A stretch of 64,000 bases of DNA from Sinorhizobium arboris LMG 14919 (GTDB lineage Bacteria > Pseudomonadota > Alphaproteobacteria > Rhizobiales > Rhizobiaceae), in contig NZ_ATYB01000009.1 of the NCBI RefSeq assembly GCF_000427465.1, positions 496,001 through 560,000 of the forward strand, read 5' to 3'. The notes under the pieces were generated by a model, which had not been told where the DNA came from, did not search any database, and was given only the letters and a program-made list of their open reading frames with translations. Of the stretch, positions 1 to 8,746 are shown piece by piece; within the stretch, counting starts at the first letter, position 1; each line of letters begins with the position of its first letter. The position numbers and the translations under genes were made by a program.

Positions 1-38
1 CGCGTGACGGGCGGAGTCTGAGAAGTCTGGATGCTCAT
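1..38 (-). CDS. Start of a second ABC permease (partial, cut by left edge)
   Basis: Only the first 12 codons are present (ATG at 38 on the minus strand, reading MSIQTSQTPPVT). It begins 22 bases after the stop of the preceding permease gene. In dipeptide/oligopeptide importers the DppB-type permease is almost always followed by a DppC-type permease, so that is the likely identity; this comes from gene order, not from the residues. Nothing here shows domains. Confidence 0.4.
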   Translation of the reverse strand, partial: MSIQTSQTPPVT

Positions 39-60
39 CGGTCTTGGCCCCACAGTCGGT

Positions 61-1029
61 TCAACGGGCTGTACGCAAGCGGGGATCGATTACCGCATAG
101 GCAATGTCCACCAGCGTGTTGAGCACGACGAAGATGAAAGAAATGATGCAGAGGTAAGCCGCCATGACAGGAATATCGAGGAAGGTGACCGCCTGTATGA
201 ACAGCATGCCCATGCCCGGCCACTGGAACACGGTTTCGGTGATGAGCGCGAAGGCAATCAGCGAACCGACATTCATGGCGGTCATGGTCACGACCGGCAT
301 CAGACAGTTGCGCAGCGCGTGGCGGAAATAGATGCGCCATCGCGGAATGCCGCGCGCGCGGGCAAACTTCACGTAATCCGATCGCAGCACCTCCAGCATC
401 TCAGCGCGCACCAGACGCATGACCAGCGTTACCTGATAAAGCGAAAGCGCGACGGCGGGCAGCAGGATCGCCGCGCGGCCCGACGGCGTCAGGAGGCCCG
501 TCGACCACCAGCCGAGCTGCACGACATCGCCGCGCCCGAAGGCCGGGAGCCAGCCGAACGTAACGGAGAAGACGAGGATCAGCAGGATACCGACGACGAA
601 GCTCGGCAGCGAAACGCCGACAATGGAGAGGAACTGCAGGCCCTCCGTATACCATTTGCCGCGCTTGATCGCCGTCAGAACGCCGAGGGGAAGCCCGAGC
701 AGCAGCGAGATCAGGGTGGCGACCATTACCAGCTCCAGCGTCGCCGGAAAACGTTCGGCGATCAGGGTCAGCACATCCTGGCCGTTGCGGTAGGAAATGC
801 CGAAATTGCCCTGCGCAGCATTGACCACGAACCGGGAATATTGCGTCATGAGGCCATCGTTGAGACCAAGGCGTTCGCGCAGATTATCGCGATCGCTCTG
901 CGTCATCTGCTCGTTGGCCATCATCTCGACGGGGTCACCTGCCAACCGGAAAATCAGAAAGGCCAGCAAAGCGACGGCCAACATCACCATGACGGCGTTT
1001 GCCAGGCGCTTTATGATAAAAACCAGCAT
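61..1029 (-). CDS. ABC transporter permease, DppB/OppB type
   Basis: Inner-membrane permease of a peptide/opine/nickel-class ABC importer, 322 aa, the usual length for the family. The N-terminus is the classic DppB start (one TM helix, then a FRLAGDP stretch), followed by a periplasmic loop and about five further TM helices. The coupling-helix region near residues 225-240 reads VKFARARGIPRWRI, the EAA-type loop that contacts the ATPase. It lies 62 bases downstream of a binding-protein gene and just before the start of a second permease, so one operon is likely. The ATPase genes are not in the window. Substrate cannot be read from the sequence; the neighbouring amidohydrolase hints at an N-containing ring compound or amide, which is inference. 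Confidence 0.9.
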   Translation of the reverse strand: MLVFIIKRLANAVMVMLAVALLAFLIFRLAGDPVEMMANEQMTQSDRDNLRERLGLNDGLMTQYSRFVVNAAQGNFGISYRNGQDVLTLIAERFPATLELVMVATLISLLLGLPLGVLTAIKRGKWYTEGLQFLSIVGVSLPSFVVGILLILVFSVTFGWLPAFGRGDVVQLGWWSTGLLTPSGRAAILLPAVALSLYQVTLVMRLVRAEMLEVLRSDYVKFARARGIPRWRIYFRHALRNCLMPVVTMTAMNVGSLIAFALITETVFQWPGMGMLFIQAVTFLDIPVMAAYLCIISFIFVVLNTLVDIAYAVIDPRLRTAR

Positions 1030-1048
1030 AGGAATTCCTCGGTCACAG

Positions 1049-1082
1049 GGCGCTCCGAGGGATCCTCCTCCCCCGGAGCGCC
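1049..1082. repeat. Inverted repeat between binding-protein and permease genes
   Basis: GGCGCTCCG at 1049-1057 and its exact complement at 1074-1082 form a 9-bp stem with a 16-base loop between the binding-protein stop and the permease start. Stem-loops here commonly lower permease expression relative to the abundant binding protein by stabilising or terminating the upstream message. No U-tract follows on the minus strand. Confidence 0.5.
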
Positions 1083-1091
1083 ATGATTGAA

Positions 1092-2654
1092 CTATTCGGC
1101 AAAGTGCGTCAGCCAGTGACGAGGCTTGTTGTCCGGCAACTGCACGATCTTATCGATTTTGTTCGACATGACCCAGGCCATGGGCTGCTGGTGCAGCGGC
1201 AGCATCACGATCTCGTCCTTCACCATTTGCAGCGCCTCGGTCTGCAGCGCCAGACGCTTGGTGCGGTCCATTTCGGTCGATGCCTGAACGATCAGCTTGT
1301 CGATGTCCGGATAGCTCCAGCCACCCCAGTTGAAGACGCCGGCATTGGCCGTCTTGGTCTCGATCATCTGAAGAAGGATCGAATAGCTGTCGAGCATCGG
1401 TTCCGTCGCCCAGCCGATCAGATAGACGTCGGCCTTACCGCCCGTACGCTTCGGCGCCTGCGCGGCGGTGGGCGCAATGTCGAGCTGCGGCTTGAACCCT
1501 GCGCGGCTCAGCATGTTCACCAGCCCCTGGCACAGTTCCTCCTCGTTCACATAGGCGTCGGTCGTGCAGACCAGCGTGAACGGATAGTCGGAAGCGCCTG
1601 CCTCGGCCAGAAGCTTTTTCGACAGGGCCGGATCGTAAGCCAGCGTGGTGTCCAGTTCGGGCGCGTAACCGGGAATTTCCGGCGCCACCACCGCGCCCGC
1701 CGTGCGCGACTTGCCGCGCATGACGCGCTTCTGGATCAGATCCCGGTCGAGCGCATGGGCAAACGCCTGGCGCACGCGCAGATCGTTGAACTTGTTCTCC
1801 GAACCGTCGGCGAGTTTCGGCTTGCGGTTGAAGCCGATCATGACGGTGCGCAGATCGGTGCGTTCCATGACCTTCAGATCAGGCTGCGCCAGCAGCCGCG
1901 GCAGATCCTGCGACGGCGCGTTCTCGGTGAAATTGACTTCGCCGGAAAGGAGCGCGGCCACGCGCGTTGCCGCCGAGGTGATCGGCGTGAATTCGATACG
2001 GTCGATGTTGGACCCGGAGGTCTTGTCCCACCAGTCCGGGTTTTTCACGAGGATCGTCTTGGAATCCGGCACCCGGCTTTCCAGCTTGAAGGGGCCGGTG
2101 CCATTGGTGTGATAGGTGGCGTAACCTTCGATCTTGGCGCCGACGTCGGTGGGCTTTTCCGAATTGTTGGTCTTCAGCCAGCCAGCGTCGAAGACATGGA
2201 TGTTGGTGAGGTCGTTGAGAAGCAGCGGATAAGGTCCGCTCAGCTCGATATCGACCGTATGGTTGTCCACCTTCTTGGAGGACTTGTAGGCCGGCAGGTT
2301 GCCGCGCAGCGGCGAAACCGGATCGCTGACGCGCTTCAGGGATGCGAGCACGTCGTCGGCATCGAATTCCGCACCATCGTGGAATTTCACGCCCTTGCGC
2401 AAGTGAAAGCGCCAGACCGTCTCGGAAACATTTTCCCAGGATTCGGCAAGGGCGGGTTCGATCTTCAGGTTGGCGTCGTAGCGCACCAAGCCTTCATAGA
2501 CATGATTGAGAAAGGATAGCGTATAGCTGTCGCCGTAGGAGTAGGGATCAAGCGAGTAGATATCGCGCGCCGCGCCCCATTTCAGCGTTTCGGCATGGCC
2601 GGACAAGGTCATGCCCACCAGCATTGTGGCCGCGAGGCCCAGTTTCTTCAACAT
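1092..2654 (-). CDS. ABC transporter periplasmic binding protein, family 5 (DppA/OppA type)
   Basis: 520 aa with a Sec signal peptide (residues 1 to about 21, ending at SGHAE) and a mature family 5 solute-binding fold. The family hallmark, VYEGLVRYD followed by IEPALAESWE, lies near residues 53-75, and the RKGVKFHDGAEF segment follows near 100. It captures substrate in the periplasm for the downstream permease. It is clearly paralogous to the next gene upstream (3162-4742), with shared blocks such as ESRVPDSKT and AATRVAALLSGE and the same C-terminal NKPRHW motif. A 22-bp palindrome about 190 bases upstream of the ATG may be its operator. The ATG is preceded by a GGAG-like sequence. Ligand unknown. 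Confidence 0.9.
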   Translation of the reverse strand: MLKKLGLAATMLVGMTLSGHAETLKWGAARDIYSLDPYSYGDSYTLSFLNHVYEGLVRYDANLKIEPALAESWENVSETVWRFHLRKGVKFHDGAEFDADDVLASLKRVSDPVSPLRGNLPAYKSSKKVDNHTVDIELSGPYPLLLNDLTNIHVFDAGWLKTNNSEKPTDVGAKIEGYATYHTNGTGPFKLESRVPDSKTILVKNPDWWDKTSGSNIDRIEFTPITSAATRVAALLSGEVNFTENAPSQDLPRLLAQPDLKVMERTDLRTVMIGFNRKPKLADGSENKFNDLRVRQAFAHALDRDLIQKRVMRGKSRTAGAVVAPEIPGYAPELDTTLAYDPALSKKLLAEAGASDYPFTLVCTTDAYVNEEELCQGLVNMLSRAGFKPQLDIAPTAAQAPKRTGGKADVYLIGWATEPMLDSYSILLQMIETKTANAGVFNWGGWSYPDIDKLIVQASTEMDRTKRLALQTEALQMVKDEIVMLPLHQQPMAWVMSNKIDKIVQLPDNKPRHWLTHFAE

Positions 2655-2847
2655 GCGGTTTGCTCCTCTTCTGGAAATTTTCGCCTCCTTTTCGGAGGTC
2701 TGTTGTCATGCATCGCCGCATCCGTCGCCGGTGCGGTATTCTCAAATGCTTGCGCCGGGTGGGCGCGCACCGGGTGGGGAAGATTATCCCCTGCATCATG
2801 GCCTGCCTCCCAGGTCATGTGCGGATAGTATGGCGATCGGAAAAAAG

Positions 2848-2869
2848 TTGTCAACGTGATTGTAGACAA
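2848..2869. promoter_or_regulatory. Palindromic operator candidate upstream of binding-protein gene 1
   Basis: A 22-bp imperfect palindrome with left arm TTGTCAAC and right arm GTAGACAA. The same layout occurs at 4815-4836 upstream of the paralogous binding-protein gene, and a further half-site TTGTCAAT follows at 2873-2880. Size and symmetry fit a GntR/FadR-type dimer, but no regulator gene of that family is in the window. Confidence 0.5.
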
Positions 2870-3008
2870 TATTTGTCAATCTGCTCCTGCCTATCTGTCG
2901 ACAAAAAATTGCCGGATAAAAGGCAGGCGCTACTCGGCTTCGAAATTGGATAGCGCGGCGAGAAGATTTTCCCGCGGTTTGAAGGGGTTCCATCCGGCTG
3001 AATAGCAA

Positions 3009-3037
3009 GAGAGCGTCCCACCGGGTGAAACGCTCTC
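3009..3037. terminator. Stem-loop downstream of binding-protein gene 2
   Basis: GAGAGCGT at 3009-3016 pairs with ACGCTCTC at 3030-3037 (8-bp stem, 13-base loop). It lies about 125 bases past the stop of the 3162-4742 gene on the minus strand. It could be a terminator or transcript-end stabiliser; there is no strong T-run, so the assignment is tentative. Confidence 0.35.
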
Positions 3038-3048
3038 ATTGCCGGCTA

Positions 3049-3148
3049 CTGCATGGTTCCTTCAATCGTAATCGGTGGGAAGGGCAAAAACATGCAGCAG
3101 ATCAAAGTGCTACAGCGCCGCGTGTCTGACAGACGCGCGGCGCTGTAG
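3049..3148 (+). repeat. Interspersed palindromic repeat, copy 1
   Basis: Contains ACATGCAGCAG, then ATCAAAGTGCTACAGCG, then a 39-bp palindrome (3110-3122 pairing with 3136-3148). The same string occurs inverted at 10296-10401 and, more diverged, at 31959-32058. The palindrome starts 13 bases past the stop of the 3162-4742 gene and may also end its transcript. It resembles the short mosaic/palindromic intergenic repeats known in rhizobia; I cannot assign the exact class. The remainder of 2655-3161 holds the promoter and operator of the first binding-protein gene and no gene. Confidence 0.75.
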
Positions 3149-3161
3149 TGAAGGTCAGGGC

Positions 3162-4742
3162 TTATTCGGCCATTTGCGTGTGCCAGTGGCGCGGCTTGTT
3201 GTCGGCACGGAAATCCACGCTCTTGACCTTGTCCAGCATGCCCCAGGCGATCGGCTGCTGGTGAAGCGGTATCAGGATCGCCTTGTCCTTGGCGATTTTC
3301 AGCGCCTGTTCCTCCAGCGCAAGACGCTTGGCGGTATCGGATTCCTGTGCCGCTTTCTTCACGAGATCATCGAGTTCGGGGTAGGACCAGCCGCCATAGT
3401 TGGAAACGCCCGTTGAACCGCTGCGCGTGGAGAGAACCTGAGAGAGCAGCGAATAGGCATCGAGCGTCGGTTCGTTGGCCCAGCTCAGATTGAACATGTC
3501 GGCCTTGCCGTTGGTGCGCTTCGGCTGCTGCACGGCACGGGGGCCCATGTCGATAGTGGGCTGGAAGCCGGCACGCTTCAGCATGTTCGCAATGCCCGAG
3601 CAGATGTCTTCCTCGTTGATGCTCTCGTCGTTCATGCACAGATAGGTGAAGGCGAGATCGGTCTGGCCGGCCTCTTCGAGCAACTTCTGGGCAAGCTTGG
3701 AATCGGCGGGCTGATAGGTGTCGAGCGACTTCGCGTAGCCGGAAATTTCCGGTGCGATGAGCGAGCCGGAAGGCCGCGCCAGACCACGCATGATCTTCTT
3801 GTTGATGAGATCGCGGTCGATACTGGCTTCCACAGCCTGACGCACGCGAACGTCCAGAAACGGGTTCGGGCGCCCGTCTTCAAGCTTCTCCTTGCCGTTG
3901 AAGCCGATAAACACGGTGCGCAGCTCCGTGCGCTTGCTCACCTTTATGCCCGGCGAGGATTCCAGACGCGGAAGGTCCTGAATGGGTGCGGAATCGAGCA
4001 GATCGATTTCGTTGGAAAGAAGCGCTGCGACACGCGTCGCCGCCGACGAGATCGGAATATATTCAATCCGGTCCAGATTGTGCTTCTTCTGATCCCACCA
4101 TTGATCGTTGACGATGAGAACCGTCTTGCTGTCCGGAACCCGGCTTTCAAGCTTGAACGGGCCGGTGCCGTTCGTGTTGTGCGTGGCGTAGTTCTCCGTG
4201 TTGGAGGCGATATCGGTCGGCTTTTCGGCGTTGTTGTCCTTCAGCCATTTCGCGCTGAACATGAAGATATTGGTCATATCGTTCAGGAACAGCGCCGACG
4301 GTGCCGAAACCTCGATATCGACGGTGAAATCATCGACCTTCTTGACGCCGACATAGAGCGGAATGTTGCCGCGCAGCGGCGACGTCGGGTCCGAGACGCG
4401 GTTCATCGAGGCGACCACGTCGTCGGCAGTGAACTCTGCGCCGTCGTGGAACTTCACGCCCTTGCGCAGCGTGAAACGCCAGTATTTGCCGTCGATCAGC
4501 TTCCACTCGGTGGCCAGCGCCGGCTCGATCTCGAAGTTCGGGCCATAGCGGATCAGGCCTTCATAGACGTGGTTCAGGAACGCCAGATTGGATGTCGAGG
4601 GAACGGAATCCGGATCGAGCGAATAGATATCTGCCCGGCTGCCCCACCGCAGCGTGGCGGCATTTGCCGAAGTGGCCACCGCCGGCGCGGCAATAGCCGC
4701 TGCGGTCAGCGCCGAGATGAGAAACCTGTTCAAACGCGACAT
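3162..4742 (-). CDS. ABC transporter periplasmic binding protein, family 5 (paralogue)
   Basis: 526 aa with a Sec signal peptide (cleavage likely after the ATSANA stretch, about residue 28). The body has the family 5 hallmarks VYEGLIRYG, RKGVKFHDGAEF and ESRVPDSKTV in the same order as its paralogue at 1092-2654. It is divergent from the amidohydrolase gene at 4923, sharing a 180-base control region with a 22-bp palindrome. Having its own promoter and a palindromic structure after its stop suggests it is transcribed separately from the 1092-2654 gene. Two binding proteins feeding one permease pair usually widens the substrate range (known for opine and peptide importers; inference here). Ligand unknown. 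Confidence 0.9.
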   Translation of the reverse strand: MSRLNRFLISALTAAAIAAPAVATSANAATLRWGSRADIYSLDPDSVPSTSNLAFLNHVYEGLIRYGPNFEIEPALATEWKLIDGKYWRFTLRKGVKFHDGAEFTADDVVASMNRVSDPTSPLRGNIPLYVGVKKVDDFTVDIEVSAPSALFLNDMTNIFMFSAKWLKDNNAEKPTDIASNTENYATHNTNGTGPFKLESRVPDSKTVLIVNDQWWDQKKHNLDRIEYIPISSAATRVAALLSNEIDLLDSAPIQDLPRLESSPGIKVSKRTELRTVFIGFNGKEKLEDGRPNPFLDVRVRQAVEASIDRDLINKKIMRGLARPSGSLIAPEISGYAKSLDTYQPADSKLAQKLLEEAGQTDLAFTYLCMNDESINEEDICSGIANMLKRAGFQPTIDMGPRAVQQPKRTNGKADMFNLSWANEPTLDAYSLLSQVLSTRSGSTGVSNYGGWSYPELDDLVKKAAQESDTAKRLALEEQALKIAKDKAILIPLHQQPIAWGMLDKVKSVDFRADNKPRHWHTQMAE

Positions 4743-4814
4743 GCTCTTCCCCTCATGAATGACGATAGGTTCTTTGGTCTGAATTTTCGGGCAGTATCAG
4801 AACCCGTTCTATCA

Positions 4815-4836
4815 TTGTCAACGATATTGTTGGCAA
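4815..4836. promoter_or_regulatory. Palindromic operator candidate in the divergent control region
   Basis: Left arm TTGTCAACGAT and right arm ATTGTTGGCAA form a 22-bp palindrome matching 9 of 11 positions, midway between the divergent binding-protein (4742) and amidohydrolase (4923) starts. The left arm is nearly identical to that at 2848. One regulator could therefore control the importer genes and the hydrolase together. Confidence 0.55.
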
Positions 4837-4922
4837 TTATGCTTCAAAACATCGACAGTCTAATCGAGGTTGCGCAGCCTGCGCTCAAACTACGCCAATC
4901 GGAAATAGGAAGGGGAAGATAA

Positions 4923-6398
4923 ATGGATGGGCTCCTGCTGCTTCACGGGACGATCGTCACCGTCGACCAGACGCGTCGGATAATGGACGATGGAGCGCTG
5001 GCGATCGAGAACGACAGAATTGCCGATATCGGCACCTCGCAGGCGCTGGCTACTCGCCATCCCGGAAAGAAAGTGATCGACTGCCGCGGCAAGATGATCA
5101 TTCCCGGGCTGATCGACGCTCATGGACATGCCGGCCACGCCTTGATCCGCAGCATTGGCGCCGACACCAATTCGCTCTGGATGCGCATCGTGACGCCGAC
5201 CTACTATCACTATGTCACTCGCGATTACTGGTATGCGGATGGCCTCGTCTCCGGCCTGGAGAGACTCCGTGCGGGCGTGACCACCTCGGCCAGCATCATT
5301 ACGTCGATGCCGCGCAGCGACGATCCGGTCTTTGCGGTCAATCACGCCCGCGCCTATTCGGAACTGGGCCTTCGCGAGATCGTCTGCGTCGGCCCCGCGG
5401 GCCTGCCCTGGCCGCAACCGGTTACGCGGTGGGAAAGCGGCAAGCCGGAACGGCGCAGCGTTTCCTTCGAGGAGATGATCGAGGGCGCCGAAGCCGTCAT
5501 CGAAAGCCTCAACGGAACGGCTGGCGGGCGCATCAAGGTCTTTCTGACGCCATTCACCATCGTGCCTTCGGTCGAACCGTCGAACGCCTCGACGCCGGAT
5601 TTTGCCGTCAATCTGACGGAAAACGACCGCATGCAGGCGCGGCGCATCCGCGAAATCGCGCGCAAATGGGGCGTGCGCATTCATTCCGATGCCTTCGCCG
5701 GACAGATACGCATGGCCTGGCAGGACAAGGAAAACGCATTGCTGGGCCCCGATGTGCACTTGCAGCATTGCTGGGGAATTTCCCATGAAGAGATCGACAT
5801 TCTGGCCGAAACCGGCACCCATGTCACCCACGCGCCACCCGGACGCTCCACGCCGATCATGCAGATGATGGCACGGGGCGTGCCGGTCGCGATCACTTCG
5901 GACGGCGCGGCTCCCAGCCGTCATTTCGATATGCTCCAGATCGCGCGCATGGCGCAAGCCACCCAGCACATCCTGCACAATCATGACCGCTACATCCTGC
6001 CGCCGGGCAAGGTCTTCGAGATGATCACCATCGATGCGGCCCGTGCCATCGGCATGGATCACGAGATCGGTTCGCTCGAGGCGGGCAAGAAGGCGGATAT
6101 CGTCATCATCGACATGCGCAAGCCGCATCTGACGCCCAACTGGATGCCGGTTCACCGGCTGATCCATCAGGTTCTCGGCAGCGACGTCGAGACGGTGATC
6201 GTCGACGGCAGGATCATCATGGAGGAGGGCAAGGTACTGACCGCCGACATGTATGAGGCGCTGGCTTTCGGGGAAGCCGAAGCAAGGGCGCTTGTCGAGC
6301 GGGCCGGTTTGCACGCCCACATGCACGATCCCGGTTGGAGGCAGTTACATCGCACGTTTCAGAGGCCCATTCCGCTACCGCTCGTCCCGGATTGCTGA
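4923..6398 (+). CDS. Metal-dependent amidohydrolase, TrzA/AtzB/cytosine-deaminase-like
   Basis: 491 aa, usual length for the TrzA/AtzB/SsnA group. The small beta-sandwich N-terminus leads into PGLIDAHGHAGH (metal ligands His67 and His69); later metal and catalytic positions are seen in the IHSDA, LQHCWGISHEE and TSDGAAPSRH segments, and the C-terminus returns to the sandwich (GSLEAGKKADIVIID). Such enzymes hydrolyse C-N or C-halogen bonds on rings or remove amino groups, in the cytoplasm. The start is supported by GGAAGGGGAAGATAA before the ATG. It diverges from the importer and probably processes its substrate (inference). The exact substrate cannot be read; names such as chlorohydrolase would be over-annotation. 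Confidence 0.85.
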   Translation: MDGLLLLHGTIVTVDQTRRIMDDGALAIENDRIADIGTSQALATRHPGKKVIDCRGKMIIPGLIDAHGHAGHALIRSIGADTNSLWMRIVTPTYYHYVTRDYWYADGLVSGLERLRAGVTTSASIITSMPRSDDPVFAVNHARAYSELGLREIVCVGPAGLPWPQPVTRWESGKPERRSVSFEEMIEGAEAVIESLNGTAGGRIKVFLTPFTIVPSVEPSNASTPDFAVNLTENDRMQARRIREIARKWGVRIHSDAFAGQIRMAWQDKENALLGPDVHLQHCWGISHEEIDILAETGTHVTHAPPGRSTPIMQMMARGVPVAITSDGAAPSRHFDMLQIARMAQATQHILHNHDRYILPPGKVFEMITIDAARAIGMDHEIGSLEAGKKADIVIIDMRKPHLTPNWMPVHRLIHQVLGSDVETVIVDGRIIMEEGKVLTADMYEALAFGEAEARALVERAGLHAHMHDPGWRQLHRTFQRPIPLPLVPDC

Positions 6399-6519
6399 AC
6401 GCGTAAAAGCAAAAACATTGAGTGGACCCGGGCGGCAGGAGGATCAGCCCGATCTGACCGGTTGGGCGCAGCAGCTTCGGCCGGATCTGCAGCCGAAGCT
6501 TGCTGTTGCCCATTTTGTT

Positions 6520-6555
6520 CCGGTTGCGGCTCTGGCGTCCCAGAGCCGCAACCGG
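6520..6555. terminator. Bidirectional terminator-like hairpin between convergent genes
   Basis: A perfect 16-bp stem (6520-6535 pairing with 6540-6555) with a 4-base loop sits between the convergent amidohydrolase and iorB-type genes, only 8 bases from the latter's stop. No long T-run follows on either strand, so termination may rely on the very stable stem. Confidence 0.7.
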
Positions 6556-6562
6556 CAGCTCA

Positions 6563-8743
6563 TCAAACGCCTAGGCTATTGTTCTTCAGCGGCAGTTGGC
6601 GGATGCGCTTGCCTGTGGCGGCGAAGATCGCGTTCAGGACTGCCGGTCCTGCAACCGCGATCGTTGGCTCGCCCACCCCGCCCCAAAAGTCGCCTGAGGG
6701 CATAAGAATCGTTTCGACCGCTGGCATCTGGTCCATTCTCATCACTTCGTAGGTATCGAAATTCTCCTGCTCGACGCGTCCGCCATTGATTGTGCACTCT
6801 CCATACAGACAGGCAGATAGACCGTAGACGAAGGACCCCTCGACCTGACGCTCCGCCTGAGCGGGATTGACGACATGGCCCGGATCCGTCGCCGCGACAA
6901 TGCGATGGATTTCCAGTTGCCCGTCGGTGACCGAGACTTCGGCTGCCGCCGCTACGTAGCTGCCGAAGCCCATGATCTGAGCGAGGCCGCGATGGACCCC
7001 GTTTCCCGCAGGTTTTTCCCAGCCGACTTTTTCGGCGACAGCCTCGAGGACCGCCAGATGCTTGGGATGATTGACGAGCAGCTTCCGCCTGAAATCGAGC
7101 GGGTCGATTCCAGCTTCGTGCGCGAGCTCATCTATGAAGCATTCGACGTAAAGGGCGTTCTGATTGAGATTGACCCCACGCCAGAAGCCGGGAGGGACGG
7201 GAGGATTGCGCATGGCGTGGTCGATCAGCAGGTTCGGGATGGTGTAGCCGAAAGCGCCCTCTGTGCCGCCATCGCTCAATCCCTGGAAGACGGCTGGATC
7301 TCGGCCGCTCTCACGCACCTCGGCGCGGAGCGGCCACAGGATTGATTGACCGCTGATGCGCATGTGAAGCGCAGTCACATTGCCGTCCGGATCAAGCGCC
7401 GCCCTCATTCGACACTGAGTTACCGGATGGTAGGCGCCGTGGAGCATGTCCTCTTCACGCGACCAGATGAGCTTGACCGGAGAACCGGGAAACTCCCTGG
7501 CGAGTGCAACCGCCTGCCTCACATATTCCTGGTGCCAGCCGCGCCTCCCAAAGCCGCCGCCCAGATGAAGCTTGTGAACCTCGCACTGTTCGATAGGCAG
7601 TCCGGAAGCCTCGGAAACGATGCTGAGGCTCTGCTCGCCATTTTGTGTCGGCACCCATACTTCGCATTTGTCGCGCGTATAAAGCGCCGTGGCGTTCATC
7701 GGCTCCATGGTGGCATGATGCTGATAGGGGAAGGAATAGGTTGCGGATATGACTTTCGCATCGTCGTTCGCGAGAGCGGCCCGCGCGTCGCCGATGGCCG
7801 TGCCGGGGACCGCTTGCTCGGCCTCCAAGCCTTCCTCGAGCATCGCGGCGATGGACCTGGTCGTTACGGCGTTGTTTGGCCCTTCGTTCCAGACGATCGG
7901 CAAGGCAAGGACGGCGCATTGCGCCTGCCACCACGTGTCGGCGACCACGGCGACGGATGTTTCATCGACCTGAACGACCTTCCGAACGCCCGGCATCCGC
8001 GACACGGACCCGGCATCGAAGCTTGCGACCGTGCCGCCGAACACCGGGCAAGCCCTGATCGACGCGTTCAGCATGCCCGGCAATCTCAGATCGGTGCCAT
8101 ATATCTGCTTGCCCGTGAGCTTGTCGCGCGTGTCGAGCCGCGGCAGGGGCTTGCCGGCGATCTTCCAGTCCTTCGGATCTTTTAGCGTGACATGGGTCGG
8201 CGTCGGCATTTGGGCGGCGAGCGAAGCGACGGCGCCGAATGTGACACTTCGCCCTGAAGGAGCATGACGGATGACGCTGTTCGACGCCGAGCACTCCGTC
8301 GTAGGCACGTTCCAAAGGGACGCCGCAGCGGCGACGAGCATCTCACGCGCGACCGCTCCGCCCTGGCGCACATATTCGTGCGACTCCCGGATGCCGCGGC
8401 TGCCGCCGGTCGAGAAACTGCCCCAGATTCGGCTTCGCCGTAAGCTGTCTCCGGGTGTCGGGTATTCCGTAGTCACCTTCGACCAATCGCACTCGAGCTC
8501 TTCGGCTACAAGCTGCGCGAGACCGGTAAGTGTTCCCTGGCCCATTTCGGAGCGAGCGATGCGGATGACGACGGTATCGTCTGGGCGGATCACCACCCAG
8601 GCATTCACTTCAGGCAGGACTGCAGGCTGTTCCTGGGCCTCCACAGGAAAGGGCACTTGAAAACCAAGCGAGAAGCCTCCGGCCGCCGCGACCGTGCCAA
8701 TGAGGAAATTCCGGCGCGAAAAGGTAGCAACTGTCATGACCAA
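6563..8743 (-). CDS. iorB: Molybdenum hydroxylase large subunit, isoquinoline 1-oxidoreductase beta type
   Basis: 726 aa, as expected for IorB/CoxL-like aldehyde oxidase subunits that bind molybdopterin cytosine dinucleotide. A twin-arginine signal (SRRNFLIG near residue 9) shows folded export to the periplasm, as in the IorB family, unlike cytoplasmic xanthine dehydrogenase. The molybdopterin domains include VIRIARSEMGQGTLTGLAQL near 57-76 and GGGFGRRG near 400; the C-terminal GEPTIAVAGPA carries the catalytic glutamate. It starts 3 bases after the small-subunit stop. An ATG two codons downstream is an equally good start. Substrate (N-heterocycle or aldehyde) is not determinable from the sequence. 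Confidence 0.9.
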   Translation of the reverse strand: MVMTVATFSRRNFLIGTVAAAGGFSLGFQVPFPVEAQEQPAVLPEVNAWVVIRPDDTVVIRIARSEMGQGTLTGLAQLVAEELECDWSKVTTEYPTPGDSLRRSRIWGSFSTGGSRGIRESHEYVRQGGAVAREMLVAAAASLWNVPTTECSASNSVIRHAPSGRSVTFGAVASLAAQMPTPTHVTLKDPKDWKIAGKPLPRLDTRDKLTGKQIYGTDLRLPGMLNASIRACPVFGGTVASFDAGSVSRMPGVRKVVQVDETSVAVVADTWWQAQCAVLALPIVWNEGPNNAVTTRSIAAMLEEGLEAEQAVPGTAIGDARAALANDDAKVISATYSFPYQHHATMEPMNATALYTRDKCEVWVPTQNGEQSLSIVSEASGLPIEQCEVHKLHLGGGFGRRGWHQEYVRQAVALAREFPGSPVKLIWSREEDMLHGAYHPVTQCRMRAALDPDGNVTALHMRISGQSILWPLRAEVRESGRDPAVFQGLSDGGTEGAFGYTIPNLLIDHAMRNPPVPPGFWRGVNLNQNALYVECFIDELAHEAGIDPLDFRRKLLVNHPKHLAVLEAVAEKVGWEKPAGNGVHRGLAQIMGFGSYVAAAAEVSVTDGQLEIHRIVAATDPGHVVNPAQAERQVEGSFVYGLSACLYGECTINGGRVEQENFDTYEVMRMDQMPAVETILMPSGDFWGGVGEPTIAVAGPAVLNAIFAATGKRIRQLPLKNNSLGV

Positions 8744-8746
8744 TCC

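Noticed and set aside
1083..2519. Long plus-strand open frames opposite the binding-protein, nuo and transporter genes
   Set aside because: They are antisense mirrors of real genes in high-GC DNA, with His/Arg/Gln-rich translations and no ribosome sites or motifs.
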